Shown in pieces: positions 34,931-44,070 of a DNA stretch of 64,000 nt. The notes under the pieces were generated by a model. That model saw only the letters and a list, made by a program, of their open reading frames with translations, did not search any database and had not been told where the DNA came from. Source of the stretch: Clostridium sp. AM33-3 (lineage in GTDB: Bacteria > Bacillota > Clostridia > Lachnospirales > Lachnospiraceae); NCBI RefSeq assembly GCF_003480315.1, contig NZ_QUIV01000016.1, forward strand, positions 1 to 64,000, read 5' to 3'. Both the position numbers and the translations under genes were made by a program. How positions within the stretch are numbered: the stretch's first letter is position 1; every line of letters begins with the position of its first letter.

Positions 34931-36349
34931 ATGTTAAAAGGAAAAAGTGTAATAGAACTTACGGACGTTAATACGGGTAAAAAAGAAGTGCACGAGGATA
35001 CCAACCTTGTCACGGATGCAGTCAATGCCATCCTTAATTCCAATATTTTAGGCATGCTTTATGATAACACATCATTTGACGGGCAGAGCGGTGAAAAATG
35101 GATGCTGCCGATCGTGGATAAACTTACGGGCGGTATCCTGCTTTATCAGGAGCCTTTGGAAGAAAGGGTCGATAATCTGTATGCCCCGTTTTCAAATCCC
35201 CTTATCGGCTATGCATCCAGTGATGCAAACAATACAACGGATGTCAGAAGGGGCAGCAGGAACTTAACGGAGAGCAAGAGAATCGATGGAGGGTATAAGT
35301 TCGTCTGGGATTTTGCTACTTCACAGGCAAACGGAACGATATCAGCAATAGCACTCACGAACAGGATAGCCGGGATAGGACAGGAGAATGGAAATAATTA
35401 TCTGGTACGGCTTGGGACTTTTTCCTCACAGAACGATTCATATAGTGAAGAAAGCTACAGGCAGAATAAAAGGACTTATATCAGGGAAGGTTACCGCATG
35501 GAGATGATAGCGAGAAATAACTCGGAAAAGGCACTGCTGAAGAAAGTGCCGGAGGAGTATCTTCACGCAGGGCTCGTGGAAAATCTGATATCACAGGAAG
35601 CCTTTGATGCATCCGAGGTAACGGAGATAGACCTTGGGCATTATCCCTACTGGATACACAGGATAGGTTCTCCCTCAAAGGGGGATTATGATATTCCATA
35701 TGAGGATAATACAAATATAAGAAACCATTTCTTTCATGGTGCGGATGGATGCTGGTATGGGATTGCAAGAAAGACCAACCAGAAATATTCACGCACATAT
35801 CGTGATACGGAACAGTTCGATTATGTCAGCTATGAGTTCTATATGGATAAGATCGAAAAGGGCAAGTGTTCGACACAAAAGATAGAAGCGCCGTCCGGTG
35901 TGAGTGATTTTTACAGTATCGGCATGAGTGGGAAGTGGATGATGTGTGTATCAAGTGATAACAACAAGCTGTACCGTCTGGATACCACAAATGTTGCCAA
36001 TATTGAAAGGGTCACGGATTATACCTACAACGGCAGTAATGAATCCAGCTATATTGTGGATGATGATATCGTGATCAACGGATGGTATTTTGAAGACGGG
36101 CATCCAGCACAGAAGATAGGCAGCATCGGATACCAGAGTTATTGTGCATGGGGAATACACCAGATGGCAAGATATAAGACCTACATGCTCAGGGAGTGGG
36201 TATACAATCACAACAGATACTGCAATTATAAAGAATTATTTTTATACACACCGTATCTTGCAACCATCAATAATCTGGCATCACCCGTTATCAAGACTGC
36301 AGATAAGACGATGAAGATCACCTATACTCTGACGGAAACAAAAGAATAG
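34931..36349 (+). CDS. Probable tail fibre protein
   Basis: A 472-aa protein. The N-terminus is shared by Clostridia phage fibres (KGKSVIELTDVNTGKKEVHE, NLVTDAVNAILNSNILGM), followed by a long aromatic- and Asn-rich beta region (VWDFATSQANGTISAIALTN; GNNYLVRLGTF). A terminator follows, so it ends the structural operon. Likely the host-binding fibre, judging from place and the conserved N-terminal anchor. Confidence 0.7.
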   Translation: MLKGKSVIELTDVNTGKKEVHEDTNLVTDAVNAILNSNILGMLYDNTSFDGQSGEKWMLPIVDKLTGGILLYQEPLEERVDNLYAPFSNPLIGYASSDANNTTDVRRGSRNLTESKRIDGGYKFVWDFATSQANGTISAIALTNRIAGIGQENGNNYLVRLGTFSSQNDSYSEESYRQNKRTYIREGYRMEMIARNNSEKALLKKVPEEYLHAGLVENLISQEAFDASEVTEIDLGHYPYWIHRIGSPSKGDYDIPYEDNTNIRNHFFHGADGCWYGIARKTNQKYSRTYRDTEQFDYVSYEFYMDKIEKGKCSTQKIEAPSGVSDFYSIGMSGKWMMCVSSDNNKLYRLDTTNVANIERVTDYTYNGSNESSYIVDDDIVINGWYFEDGHPAQKIGSIGYQSYCAWGIHQMARYKTYMLREWVYNHNRYCNYKELFLYTPYLATINNLASPVIKTADKTMKITYTLTETKE

Positions 36350-36363
36350 CAATTTCGGAATCA

Positions 36364-36396
36364 GGCAGCTTCCCATTACGGGCGGCTGCTTTTTTC
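36364..36396 (+). terminator. Terminator between tail fibre and lysis genes
   Basis: GGCAGC...GGCTGC arms with TTCCC/GGG inside (36364-36389), followed by TTTTTT. Confidence 0.75.
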
Positions 36397-36425
36397 ATAC
36401 AAAAATTTAGAAGGAGGACAAGACA

Positions 36426-36845
36426 ATGAAGGAATTTTGGAATGCAGTACAGTTCATGTTTGCAGCAGTAGGCGGATGGCTTGGTTATTTTTTAGGGGGC
36501 TGTGACGGTCTGCTCTATGCCCTGATCGCATTTGCGGTCATTGACTACATTACGGGTGTCATGTGTGCAGTAAATGACCGGAAGTTGTCAAGTGCAGTCG
36601 GTTTTAGGGGAATCTGCCGTAAGGTACTGATCTTTTTACTGGTGGGTATTGCAAACATTCTGGATATCCACGTGGTTGGGACAGGCAGCGTGCTGAGAAC
36701 CGCAGTGATCTTCTTTTACATTTCAAACGAGGGTATGAGCCTGTTGGAGAATGCATCCCATCTGGGACTTCCGGTGCCGGAGAAGATCAAAGAGGTTTTG
36801 GAACAGTTACATGACCGTTCGGAAAGTGAGGGAGAAGATGACTAA
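36426..36845 (+). CDS. Phage holin (holin 4 / toxin secretion-phage lysis family)
   Basis: A 139-aa holin with hydrophobic segments at about 10-28, 30-50, 66-84 and 88-104 (FAAVGGWLGYFLGG, LLYALIAFAVIDYITGVM, VLIFLLVGIANILDI, TAVIFFYISNEG) and a charged C-terminus. The YITGV and EGMSLLENA segments are typical of the family. Makes membrane holes for the endolysin, whose gene overlaps by 8 bp. Confidence 0.92.
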   Translation: MKEFWNAVQFMFAAVGGWLGYFLGGCDGLLYALIAFAVIDYITGVMCAVNDRKLSSAVGFRGICRKVLIFLLVGIANILDIHVVGTGSVLRTAVIFFYISNEGMSLLENASHLGLPVPEKIKEVLEQLHDRSESEGEDD

Positions 36846-38112
36846 GAATGAATTTATTTCCAGTGTTGCAAGGTATGTGCAGAAGTATGCAGCAGCATAC
36901 GACATTCTGGTACATTCCCCCGTGATCGCACAGGCAGTCCTGGAATCCGGCTGGGGCGGGAGTAAACTCTCGTCCCAGTACCACAATTATTTCGGATTGA
37001 AGTGTGGCAGCAGATGGACTGGAAAGTCTGTAAACATGGAAACACAGGAAGAGTATACACCGGGAACGCTTACAACGATCAGTGACAATTTCCGTGTATA
37101 CGATTCGATGGAAGAGGGGATCAAAGGTTATTTCGAGTTTATCCAGCTGCCCCGTTACCGGAACCTGAAAGGAATCACGGATCCTGAGAAGTACCTTGAG
37201 ACTATCCGTGCTGACGGCTATGCAACATCGTCTTCCTACGTGGAAAACTGCATGAAACTTATCCGCCAGTACGGTCTGACAAAATATGATGAAGGAGAAA
37301 AGAAAACGATGGGAAAGACAGCAGAGAGCGTATTAAACGTGATGAGGGGATGGCTCGGATTTAATGAATCCAACGGAAGATTCAAAGAAATCATTGACCT
37401 GTATAACAGTACAAAACCACTGCCGAGAGGGTATGCCGTGAAATACAGTGATGAGTGGTGTGACACCTGTGTATCTGCCGCAGCAGTTAAGGCAGGGTGT
37501 GAAGAACTTATCGGCAGGGAGTGCGGTGTGGAAAAGCACATTGAGATCTTTAAGCAGAAAGGAATCTGGATCGAGGACGGCACGATCACACCAAAGCCTG
37601 GGTATGTGATCGCATATAACTGGGACAGATCCACACAGCCGAATGACGGATATGCAGACCATATCGGATATGTTGAATCCGTGTCAGGTCGTAATATTAC
37701 AGTCATTGAAGGAAATAAGGGAGAAGCAGTGGCAAGGCGTGTGATCCCTGTCGGATGGGGATATATCCGGGGATATGCTGCTCCAAAGTACGATGCAGCA
37801 ACAGTAACACCCGTACCGTCCACAGCTGAGAAGAGTGTGGAAGAGGTGGCAATAGAAGTCCTGGCAGGAAAATGGGGCAATGGAGAAGAACGCAAGAACC
37901 GTCTGAAAGCTGCCGGATATGACTATGCTGCCGTACAGGCAAAAGTCAACCAGCTTGCAAAAGGTACATCCAATCAGAAATCAATTGATGCGGTTGCCCA
38001 TGAAGTCATCCAGGGCAAGTGGGGAAATGGTGCTGATAGAAAGAAGAGGATCACTTCTGCCGGATATGATTATTCCGCAGTACAGAAAAGGGTAAATGAA
38101 CTCCTGAAATAA
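36838..38112 (+). CDS. Modular endolysin: glucosaminidase + CHAP-like + two CW_7 repeats
   Basis: A 424-aa protein. Residues 1-150 are a glucosaminidase (SPVIAQAVLESGWGGSKLSS; HNYFGLKC; YATSSSYVENCMKLI). Residues about 160-320 are a CHAP-type amidase/endopeptidase with Cys in SDEWCDTCVSAA, His in YADHIGYVE and IEGNKG. Residues 335-424 hold two CW_7 cell-wall-binding repeats (GKWGNGEERKNRLKAAGYDY and GKWGNGADRKKRITSAGYDY). So two catalytic activities sit on one chain. Start 36838 uses GAGGGAG within the holin end. Confidence 0.93.
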   Translation: MTKNEFISSVARYVQKYAAAYDILVHSPVIAQAVLESGWGGSKLSSQYHNYFGLKCGSRWTGKSVNMETQEEYTPGTLTTISDNFRVYDSMEEGIKGYFEFIQLPRYRNLKGITDPEKYLETIRADGYATSSSYVENCMKLIRQYGLTKYDEGEKKTMGKTAESVLNVMRGWLGFNESNGRFKEIIDLYNSTKPLPRGYAVKYSDEWCDTCVSAAAVKAGCEELIGRECGVEKHIEIFKQKGIWIEDGTITPKPGYVIAYNWDRSTQPNDGYADHIGYVESVSGRNITVIEGNKGEAVARRVIPVGWGYIRGYAAPKYDAATVTPVPSTAEKSVEEVAIEVLAGKWGNGEERKNRLKAAGYDYAAVQAKVNQLAKGTSNQKSIDAVAHEVIQGKWGNGADRKKRITSAGYDYSAVQKRVNELLK

Positions 38113-38114
38113 GG

Positions 38115-38156
38115 ATATGGCTGATGGTCAGTAATGGCTGTCAGCCATATTTTTTT
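38115..38156 (+). terminator. Terminator after endolysin
   Basis: ATATGGCTGA (38115-38124) and TCAGCCATAT (38141-38150) are a perfect 10-bp stem, followed by six T. Confidence 0.85.
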
Positions 38157-38201
38157 CTGTTTATGCCAAGGAAAGAAAGGTGAAAGGTATCGCAGATTGT
38201 A

Positions 38202-38252
38202 CTTGCTATTATTGGCTTTCAGAGTGATATATAGACTACCCAAAGAGAAAGG
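38202..38252 (+). promoter_or_regulatory. Repeated promoter-like element, copy C
   Basis: CTTGCTATTATTGGCTTTC then AGAGTGATATATAGACTACC and CAAAGAGAAAGGAG. Almost identical to copy A (16929), including the TTCAGAGTGATATAT block and the distance from CTTG to AGAG. Sits directly before the first serine recombinase gene, whose ribosome site is its right end. Confidence 0.6.
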
Positions 38253-38263
38253 AGTGAAAGAAT

Positions 38264-39772
38264 TTGGAGATTCAGATAAGGGAAGGAAACAGCAGACAGA
38301 AGCAAAAACTTAAGGTATGCGCCTACTGCCGTGTCTCAACGGATGCGGATGAACAGGAAAATTCATTGGAAAACCAGATCAGGCATTATAAAGAAGTCAT
38401 TACCAGTAATCCTGATTACGAGTATGCCGGAGTTTACAGTGACTTTGCCATATCAGGATTCAAGGAAAAACGTCCCGGTCTGCAGAAGATGTTAGCAGAT
38501 GCCCGTAAGGGAAAAATAGACCTTATATTAACAAAATCCGTATCACGGTTCGCAAGAAACACCTCAATCGTTCTGGAAGCTACACGAAAGCTGAAAGAAC
38601 TGAATGTTGGTGTTTTTTTTGAACTCCAGAATATCAATACCCTGTCAGGGGAAGGCGAGCTTATGCTTACGATCCTTGCTGCATTTGCACAGGCAGAAAG
38701 CGAGAGCGGAAGCGTTGGTGCAAAGATGGTGTACCAGAGAAAGTACGAGGCAGGGATCCCCGTGCAGTACCTTGAGCGGTCTTTCGGATTTAAGAAGGAT
38801 GAGCGGGGAGTCTATATTGCAGATGAAGAGGAAGCGGTATGGGTAAGAAAAATCTATGATATGGCAGCACAGGGATATACCCTTGCAGCTATTAAGCGCT
38901 ACCTGAATGAAAATAATGTAAAAACGGTGGGTGGTGCAAAATGGCTTGATAGCACGGTGCTTCGTATTTTGGAAAATGAAATCTACAAAGGCGATTACAT
39001 CATGCATAAGTATTTTGTAAATGAAGAAAGAAAACTGGTCAGAAACAGGGGAGAAGTAGATGCCTGGTACATCGAGGATGACCATGAAGCCATTGTTTCC
39101 CCCGAACTCTGGCAGAAAGCACAGGATGCATTGGAAGCAAAGCGGGATTATCTTGCGGAAGGCTCAGTGATCGAAGAATTCACGGAAGAAAATTATCCAT
39201 ACATGAACAAGATCTATTGTGCCAGATGCGGACACCCGCTTTACAAAAGAATCTACAGTAACGGCAACAGGCTGAACTGGGGATGCAGCGGTACAAAGCG
39301 GTATGGGAGGTCCTTCTGCGAGGGGATAAACATTCCGGATGGAGTCCTGCGAGGGGCATGGCATTTCGATGAAAATATGTATATAGGGGAAAAACAGACA
39401 GATAAGGGGAAAAAGGAATTTACCTATCTGAAAGAAGCCTCATGGAAAAGAAGGCATAAGAAGAAAAAGCCGGAGCCAATTCCTGAAAATACGGAAACAG
39501 AGTATCCGTACAGGGAGAAGATCTTCTGCGGATTATGCGGAAGCAGACTCGTGAGGCATGTAAACACCAAAAACCATAAGGTCATATGGGTATGCAATGG
39601 GAGAAAGCGGAAGGGGAAAGACTTCTGTGATGGGACAAGGGTTCCGGATACCATCATAAAGGGATGGGGAGAGATCAAAAAAGATATTTATATTCAGAGA
39701 AAGGATGATAAGAATGGCAAGAAGCGTTACAGTTATACCAGCAAGAAGCCAAAAGGTGCGGACAGGGCATAA
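38264..39772 (+). CDS. Large serine recombinase 1 with two zinc ribbons
   Basis: A 502-aa large serine recombinase. The resolvase domain has AYCRVSTD with catalytic Ser25 and the arginine pair in SVSRFARN. The recombinase domain (about 165-280) follows, and then two separate zinc-ribbon blocks instead of one: CARCGHPL...CSGTKRYGRSFC and CGLCGSRL...CNGRKRKGKDFC. The duplicate ribbon is odd and may extend DNA contacts. The TTG start follows GAAAGGAGTG. It overlaps the next recombinase gene by 59 bp. A candidate phage integrase or excision partner. Confidence 0.9.
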   Translation: MEIQIREGNSRQKQKLKVCAYCRVSTDADEQENSLENQIRHYKEVITSNPDYEYAGVYSDFAISGFKEKRPGLQKMLADARKGKIDLILTKSVSRFARNTSIVLEATRKLKELNVGVFFELQNINTLSGEGELMLTILAAFAQAESESGSVGAKMVYQRKYEAGIPVQYLERSFGFKKDERGVYIADEEEAVWVRKIYDMAAQGYTLAAIKRYLNENNVKTVGGAKWLDSTVLRILENEIYKGDYIMHKYFVNEERKLVRNRGEVDAWYIEDDHEAIVSPELWQKAQDALEAKRDYLAEGSVIEEFTEENYPYMNKIYCARCGHPLYKRIYSNGNRLNWGCSGTKRYGRSFCEGINIPDGVLRGAWHFDENMYIGEKQTDKGKKEFTYLKEASWKRRHKKKKPEPIPENTETEYPYREKIFCGLCGSRLVRHVNTKNHKVIWVCNGRKRKGKDFCDGTRVPDTIIKGWGEIKKDIYIQRKDDKNGKKRYSYTSKKPKGADRA

Positions 39773-41108
39773 GGCGGTACAGGAAAAGAAGATAAGGGTG
39801 GCAGCCTACTGCCGTGTGTCAACGGACCAGGAAGATCAACTCCACAGCTTTGAGGCACAGGTCGAGTATTATACAAAATATATCAACGAGCATGAGAATT
39901 ATGAAATGGCCGGCATCTATGCAGATGAAGGCATTTCAGGTACAAACACAAAGAAAAGGGAACAGTTCAAAAAGATGATCGCAGACTGCGAGGGCGGTAA
40001 GATAGGCCTTGTCATAACAAAATCCATCAGCCGTTTTGCAAGGAACACGCAGGACTGCTTGGCATATTCCAGAAAATTAAAGAACTTAGGGATCGGCATC
40101 ATATTTGAGAAGGAAAACATCAACACATTGGATTCCACGGGTGAGCTTCTGTTCACCATCTTAAGCTCCCTTGCACAGGATGAATCAAGAAACATTTCAG
40201 AGAACTGTAAATGGGGCATCCGCACGAAATTCAAGAACGGTGAGATGCATCTCAATACATTCAAATTCTTGGGGTATGACAAGGATGAGAATGGAAAGCT
40301 CATCATCAACAGGGAACAGGCAAAAACGGTAAGACGCATCTACAGGGATTTCCTCTGGGGGCTGAATCCTGCACAGATTGCGAAAGAACTGGAAGAGGAA
40401 CAGGTATCGGGATGCCTCGGACAGACCAAGTGGTATGCAAGCACGGTGGTCGGAATCCTGAAACAGGAAAAGCACATGGGCGATGCGCTACTGCAGAAAA
40501 CCTATACGGCTGATTTCCTCACCAAGCGTCAGGTAAAGAATAACGGGGAAGTGGCACAGGTTTATGTAAAGGACAGCCATAAGGGAATCATTGATAAGGA
40601 AACATGGAATGCGGTTCAGGAAGAATTTGACCGTAGGGAGAAATTTATGCAGAAACATGGGACGGACCGTTACAGTTACGGTTCGGAATGCAATCCATTC
40701 TGTGAGAAGATTTTCTGCGGGGAATGCGGAAGCCTTTTTACAAGACATTCTTGGAAATCGAGGGGAATCATACAATGGCAGTGTAAGAACCACCGTAAGG
40801 ATGGAAAGGTGGCATGCACCAACGCTTATGTAGACAATGCCAATCTGGAAAAGGGATTTGTAAAGGCATTCAACCGACTGGTCAATGAACGGGAAAAGAA
40901 CATGGAAAGATGGAATGCAATGAAAGCAGAAGGGACTCCGCTTGAGAAGATAAGGGCGGTGCAGATGATGGAAGCAACGGAAAGCGGACAGCTCCAGAAG
41001 TATGTTCCTGAAGCCGCACAGCTTGTCTTGGAAGAGATAACAATATTCGGGGTAAAGAAATATGAATTTGCATTTCTGGAAGGCAGCAGGGTAAAGGTTT
41101 CCGTATGA
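39714..41108 (+). CDS. Large serine recombinase 2
   Basis: A 464-aa large serine recombinase. The AYCRVSTD motif has Ser36, and the arginine pair is in SISRFARN; a recombinase domain and one zinc ribbon (CGECGSLF...CKNHRKDGKVAC) follow, then a long helical coiled-coil (ERWNAMKAEGTPLEKI). Starting inside the end of recombinase 1 implies translational coupling and perhaps a working pair, as with CcrA/CcrB of SCCmec. Its TGA (41106-41108) abuts the TGA of the leftward operon at 41109 with no base between. Confidence 0.92.
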   Translation: MARSVTVIPARSQKVRTGHKAVQEKKIRVAAYCRVSTDQEDQLHSFEAQVEYYTKYINEHENYEMAGIYADEGISGTNTKKREQFKKMIADCEGGKIGLVITKSISRFARNTQDCLAYSRKLKNLGIGIIFEKENINTLDSTGELLFTILSSLAQDESRNISENCKWGIRTKFKNGEMHLNTFKFLGYDKDENGKLIINREQAKTVRRIYRDFLWGLNPAQIAKELEEEQVSGCLGQTKWYASTVVGILKQEKHMGDALLQKTYTADFLTKRQVKNNGEVAQVYVKDSHKGIIDKETWNAVQEEFDRREKFMQKHGTDRYSYGSECNPFCEKIFCGECGSLFTRHSWKSRGIIQWQCKNHRKDGKVACTNAYVDNANLEKGFVKAFNRLVNEREKNMERWNAMKAEGTPLEKIRAVQMMEATESGQLQKYVPEAAQLVLEEITIFGVKKYEFAFLEGSRVKVSV

Positions 41109-42032
41109 TCATTCGGAAACCTCGTCATCATTCAGACCGAATAAGTCAAGCTGGCTGCTCTGGGGCATATCATCATCATTTTCTTCTTCTGACTCTGGCT
41201 CATCCGTTTTCTTCTGTGGCAGCTTATGTGTGTAGAGCTTATCCCACGGAAGCGGATTACGGCATTTCTTGTTATAGCCGATAAGGAGTGCCTCTGCAAA
41301 TCCAAGAGAGCCGGAACGTCTGTCTTTGGCAGTACGGGACAGTTCCTTAATGGATATTCTTCCAAGTTTTTCCTTAAACACATCATCCTTGACGGCATTC
41401 CCGTAGGCATTCAGGAAGCGTGCCAGTCCGTTCATCATATTTGCACTGAAGGACTGGGCAGCTCCTTCCCATGTTGCAACGATCAGGCGGATTACATGAT
41501 CGAGCATGTGGTAGCCGTATTTGTCATGGATGGTTTCAAGCGTGGCAACGGCACAGATACCGCCCGGAACAGAAGACGGGGTGATGGAAAGGTCGTAGGA
41601 TTCCACCAGATCACGGATGATAAGCTGCTTATCATTACCGGCCTCAATGTTTGCCATGAATATTTCATAGGGCAGCAGGGGCTTTACATATTTCATCTGG
41701 TTTGCAAAAATATCGGCTTCATGCTCATATACGAGGTCATCATAAACCATACACCATACGGGAGTTTCCCTTGAGCCGGAGACGAGTGCCACGATTTCAA
41801 TGGTATGCTGTCCGTTGAATACATAGTTGATACCGTTACGGCGGCTGACCTTTACAGGATTTATCTGGTACAGGTCAAAGTTCGCAGCAGCACGCTGGAC
41901 ATGATGCTGTGAGAGGTTACGCTGGTATTCCTGATTGGATACAAGATTTTTAATGGGAATCTGCTCAAAGTGTACTTTGGGAACATACTGCATGAGGTCT
42001 GTCTGTTCCGTTATTATAGGGTCATCTGTCAT
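41109..42032 (-). CDS. DUF6551 ParB-fold protein
   Basis: A 307-aa protein of the DUF6551 type. The N-terminal half is a ParB/Srx-like domain: FEQIPIKNLVSNQEYQRNLS, NPVKVSRRNGINYVFNGQHT. A helical middle and acidic C-terminus (PESEEENDDDMPQSSQ) follow. Last gene of the leftward operon, overlapping the ParB-like gene by 11 bp. Proteins of this kind travel with the serine recombinase in Clostridia elements; the function is unknown. Confidence 0.75.
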   Translation of the reverse strand: MTDDPIITEQTDLMQYVPKVHFEQIPIKNLVSNQEYQRNLSQHHVQRAAANFDLYQINPVKVSRRNGINYVFNGQHTIEIVALVSGSRETPVWCMVYDDLVYEHEADIFANQMKYVKPLLPYEIFMANIEAGNDKQLIIRDLVESYDLSITPSSVPGGICAVATLETIHDKYGYHMLDHVIRLIVATWEGAAQSFSANMMNGLARFLNAYGNAVKDDVFKEKLGRISIKELSRTAKDRRSGSLGFAEALLIGYNKKCRNPLPWDKLYTHKLPQKKTDEPESEEENDDDMPQSSQLDLFGLNDDEVSE

Positions 42033-43002
42033 CTGAGTCCTCCTCCAACTGCCTAAGCAGTCTGTTTATTTTTCTTGTAAGGTTCACAAGCTGCGTTTTT
42101 ACTTCCTGCCGGGCTGATGCAGAGGTAGAAGGAAAATCCGTAAGCTCCATTGTCCTTGATATGGTCTTTGACCATGACGGGATGGTAAATTTAAGGCTTG
42201 TCAGTTCTGCATCCGGGTCGGTAACAGGCATCTGTTTGATTCCGGCTTCGGCATTTTCCCTTTCCCGTCGGCGTCTGCGGTAATCAGGCTTCCCTGTCGG
42301 CAGTCTCTGCCATCTCAGTTCATGCCGTAACTGGGAGTAGCCGATACGGTCGATAGAACTGCTTTCGAGCAGTCTTTTGAGTCCATTGATATCTTCGATG
42401 GGTAGCCTCGACAGTTCGATGACATTTTCATGAGACACACGGAGATTCCCGTTTAATATCCTGTTGGTTATTTCAGGTCCTTTGGCACGGATCTCATCAA
42501 GTGCCCTTGCATACACATCATATTTTGTGACGGTGGAAAAACCGAAGTTGTATTCCTTTCCGATAATAGTGGCAATCTCGGTTTTCTGTACATATTTCTG
42601 TGATATCTGTCCGTCAGCATTGGGCTGCTTTTCAGGATGCTCCTTTAAAAAAGCAGCACTGGCAGCATTCATATCCGCCCGGAAGAGTCTGCCGATAAGG
42701 TACTTTTTATATTCACTTGTAAGGTCGGTGCGTTTGAGCTGCTCCGCACACAGATAGGCCTCTGCTTCATCACGGCTCTGGAAGATAAGCCTTTGGATAT
42801 TGAAGCGGATATCCCATTTCTTACAGATGGAATAGCGGAGATGCCCGTCTATGAGGGTGTTTCCCCAGACACATACGGCATCACGGCAGCCGTGGTCAAA
42901 GATATCTTCTTCAAGTTCCTCCATATATTTTTCATCTCTTGGCTGGATAAGTTCTAAAAAGCCATTGTCGGTTTCAAATTCTGGTGTCTGACTGTCACTC
43001 AT
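42022..43002 (-). CDS. ParB-like DNA-binding protein
   Basis: A 326-aa protein with a ParB N-terminal domain (IQPRDEKYMEELEEDIFDHG, WGNTLIDGHLRYSICKKW), then a helical DNA-binding middle (AEAYLCAEQLKRTDLTSEYK; TEIATIIGKEYNFGFSTVTK) and a basic linker at about 240-250. No ParA gene exists nearby, so plasmid-type partition is unlikely. Overlaps its neighbours by 4 bp (upstream) and 11 bp (downstream). Possibly an architectural factor for the recombinase of the same operon. Confidence 0.78.
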   Translation of the reverse strand: MSDSQTPEFETDNGFLELIQPRDEKYMEELEEDIFDHGCRDAVCVWGNTLIDGHLRYSICKKWDIRFNIQRLIFQSRDEAEAYLCAEQLKRTDLTSEYKKYLIGRLFRADMNAASAAFLKEHPEKQPNADGQISQKYVQKTEIATIIGKEYNFGFSTVTKYDVYARALDEIRAKGPEITNRILNGNLRVSHENVIELSRLPIEDINGLKRLLESSSIDRIGYSQLRHELRWQRLPTGKPDYRRRRRERENAEAGIKQMPVTDPDAELTSLKFTIPSWSKTISRTMELTDFPSTSASARQEVKTQLVNLTRKINRLLRQLEEDSDDR

Positions 43003-43391
43003 ACTATTTCCTCCGTTCTGGCGGAGTCATCCACGAGGACGCATTCCTGCATGGAGAAACTTGCCAGTCCTTCCTTCTGATTTATTGCACCATAGATGCG
43101 GTATGACCTGTTGTTGGAAAGCTCCGAGTTGGTCTGCCTTAATGTCTGGAGCAGTTCACGGCTGTATAACTCATAACTGTTTCTGATGTCGGAATAACAT
43201 GCCCTGACATGGTGTGCAAGATAATCCTGACAGACACTTTTTCTTACGGCAATCATATGGGTGCATGGATTTACCAGAAGTTGGATGTATTCCGGGTCGC
43301 CGAGCATATGAAGGGTAAGTTTATGTATTCGGATACGGTTTTTCTTTAAGTCAATGCATAGGATTGGCTGGGAAGAGGGCTGATTGTTCAT
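42999..43391 (-). CDS. Stand-alone copy of the recombinase C-terminal domain (short)
   Basis: A 130-aa protein. Its core IQLLVNPCTHMIAVRKS (about 36-52) aligns with the fused domain of recombinase 3 (LLIHPNKRLFAVR) and with the 239-aa neighbour (ILVNPDEKKLAVR), followed in all three by a helix and a YRIYG/YRITG/YKLLG strand. GGAGG precedes the ATG at 43391 within the end of the previous gene, a 41-bp overlap. Unknown family; likely a partner or regulator of the recombinase. Confidence 0.7.
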   Translation of the reverse strand: MNNQPSSQPILCIDLKKNRIRIHKLTLHMLGDPEYIQLLVNPCTHMIAVRKSVCQDYLAHHVRACYSDIRNSYELYSRELLQTLRQTNSELSNNRSYRIYGAINQKEGLASFSMQECVLVDDSARTEEIV

Positions 43392-44070
43392 AGTGTGTTT
43401 CCTCCTTTGGCGGTTCTGCTGTGTTTTCATTTTCTTCTGACGGCTGCGTATTCTCAGAAATTCCAAAGACTGCATAGCCGTCAAACATGTTGACCTGTAA
43501 ATTGCTCTGGTGTTCTTCAACAGGGACACCGAACTGGTTCTGCCATTCCGCAGGATATGTCGGGGTGCGGGATATTTTTGTTTTGCCATCCGCTTTTTCT
43601 GCACGGACGTATATTTCAGGAGTGGTAAGGTCGAAGACAAATAAAAGCTCATTATCAGACCTTATCAGCTTGCCGAGCAGTTTATAACGGTAGCTTGGAT
43701 TCCATTCCATGAGGCTTATGACCTTGGCAAAGAAGATACGGCATGTAATCTGTCTTGGGGAACGCTTCTTGGTTGCAGAGCACCAGCGGAAAGAGTCCTT
43801 CTCATCTTCCTGACAGGGGCGGACAGCGAGTTTCTTTTCATCCGGATTTACAAGGATCTGCACAAAATCTGTCTGGGGCAGTTTTTTGATACATGCAGTA
43901 TTCACGGATACTTTGTTTGCATTAAAGGTAAAGGACGGTTCATAAGTGTGGGCGAAGAATTCTCCACGCACTACTTGATATCCTTCGTAACTGAAGGCAT
44001 CGTCCTCGATGATCTGCAGATCCCTCGAAGAGGACTGCGTTATGGTTTCATTGTTTGGCTGTTCATTCAT
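43351..44070 (-). CDS. Stand-alone copy of the recombinase C-terminal domain (239 aa)
   Basis: Residues about 30-150 align with the tail of recombinase 3: GYQVVRGEFF against GYEIARSQFF, ILVNPDEKKLAVR against LLIHPNKRLFAVR, and WNPSYRYKLLG against WNSDCRYRITG. A shared YPAEW...FG segment follows (PTYPAEWQNQFG versus AYPPDWADTFG). It lacks any recombinase catalytic part. It overlaps the recombinase by 8 bp. The domain is not one I can name. Confidence 0.72.
   Translation of the reverse strand: MNEQPNNETITQSSSRDLQIIEDDAFSYEGYQVVRGEFFAHTYEPSFTFNANKVSVNTACIKKLPQTDFVQILVNPDEKKLAVRPCQEDEKDSFRWCSATKKRSPRQITCRIFFAKVISLMEWNPSYRYKLLGKLIRSDNELLFVFDLTTPEIYVRAEKADGKTKISRTPTYPAEWQNQFGVPVEEHQSNLQVNMFDGYAVFGISENTQPSEENENTAEPPKEETHYEQSALFPANPMH

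Noticed and set aside
33819-36349. Diversity-generating retroelement acting on fibres
   Set aside because: No reverse transcriptase gene and no template/variable repeat pair was seen.
41109-43002. Plasmid-type ParAB partition locus
   Set aside because: Two ParB-fold genes are present but no ParA ATPase, and they are locked in a recombinase operon.
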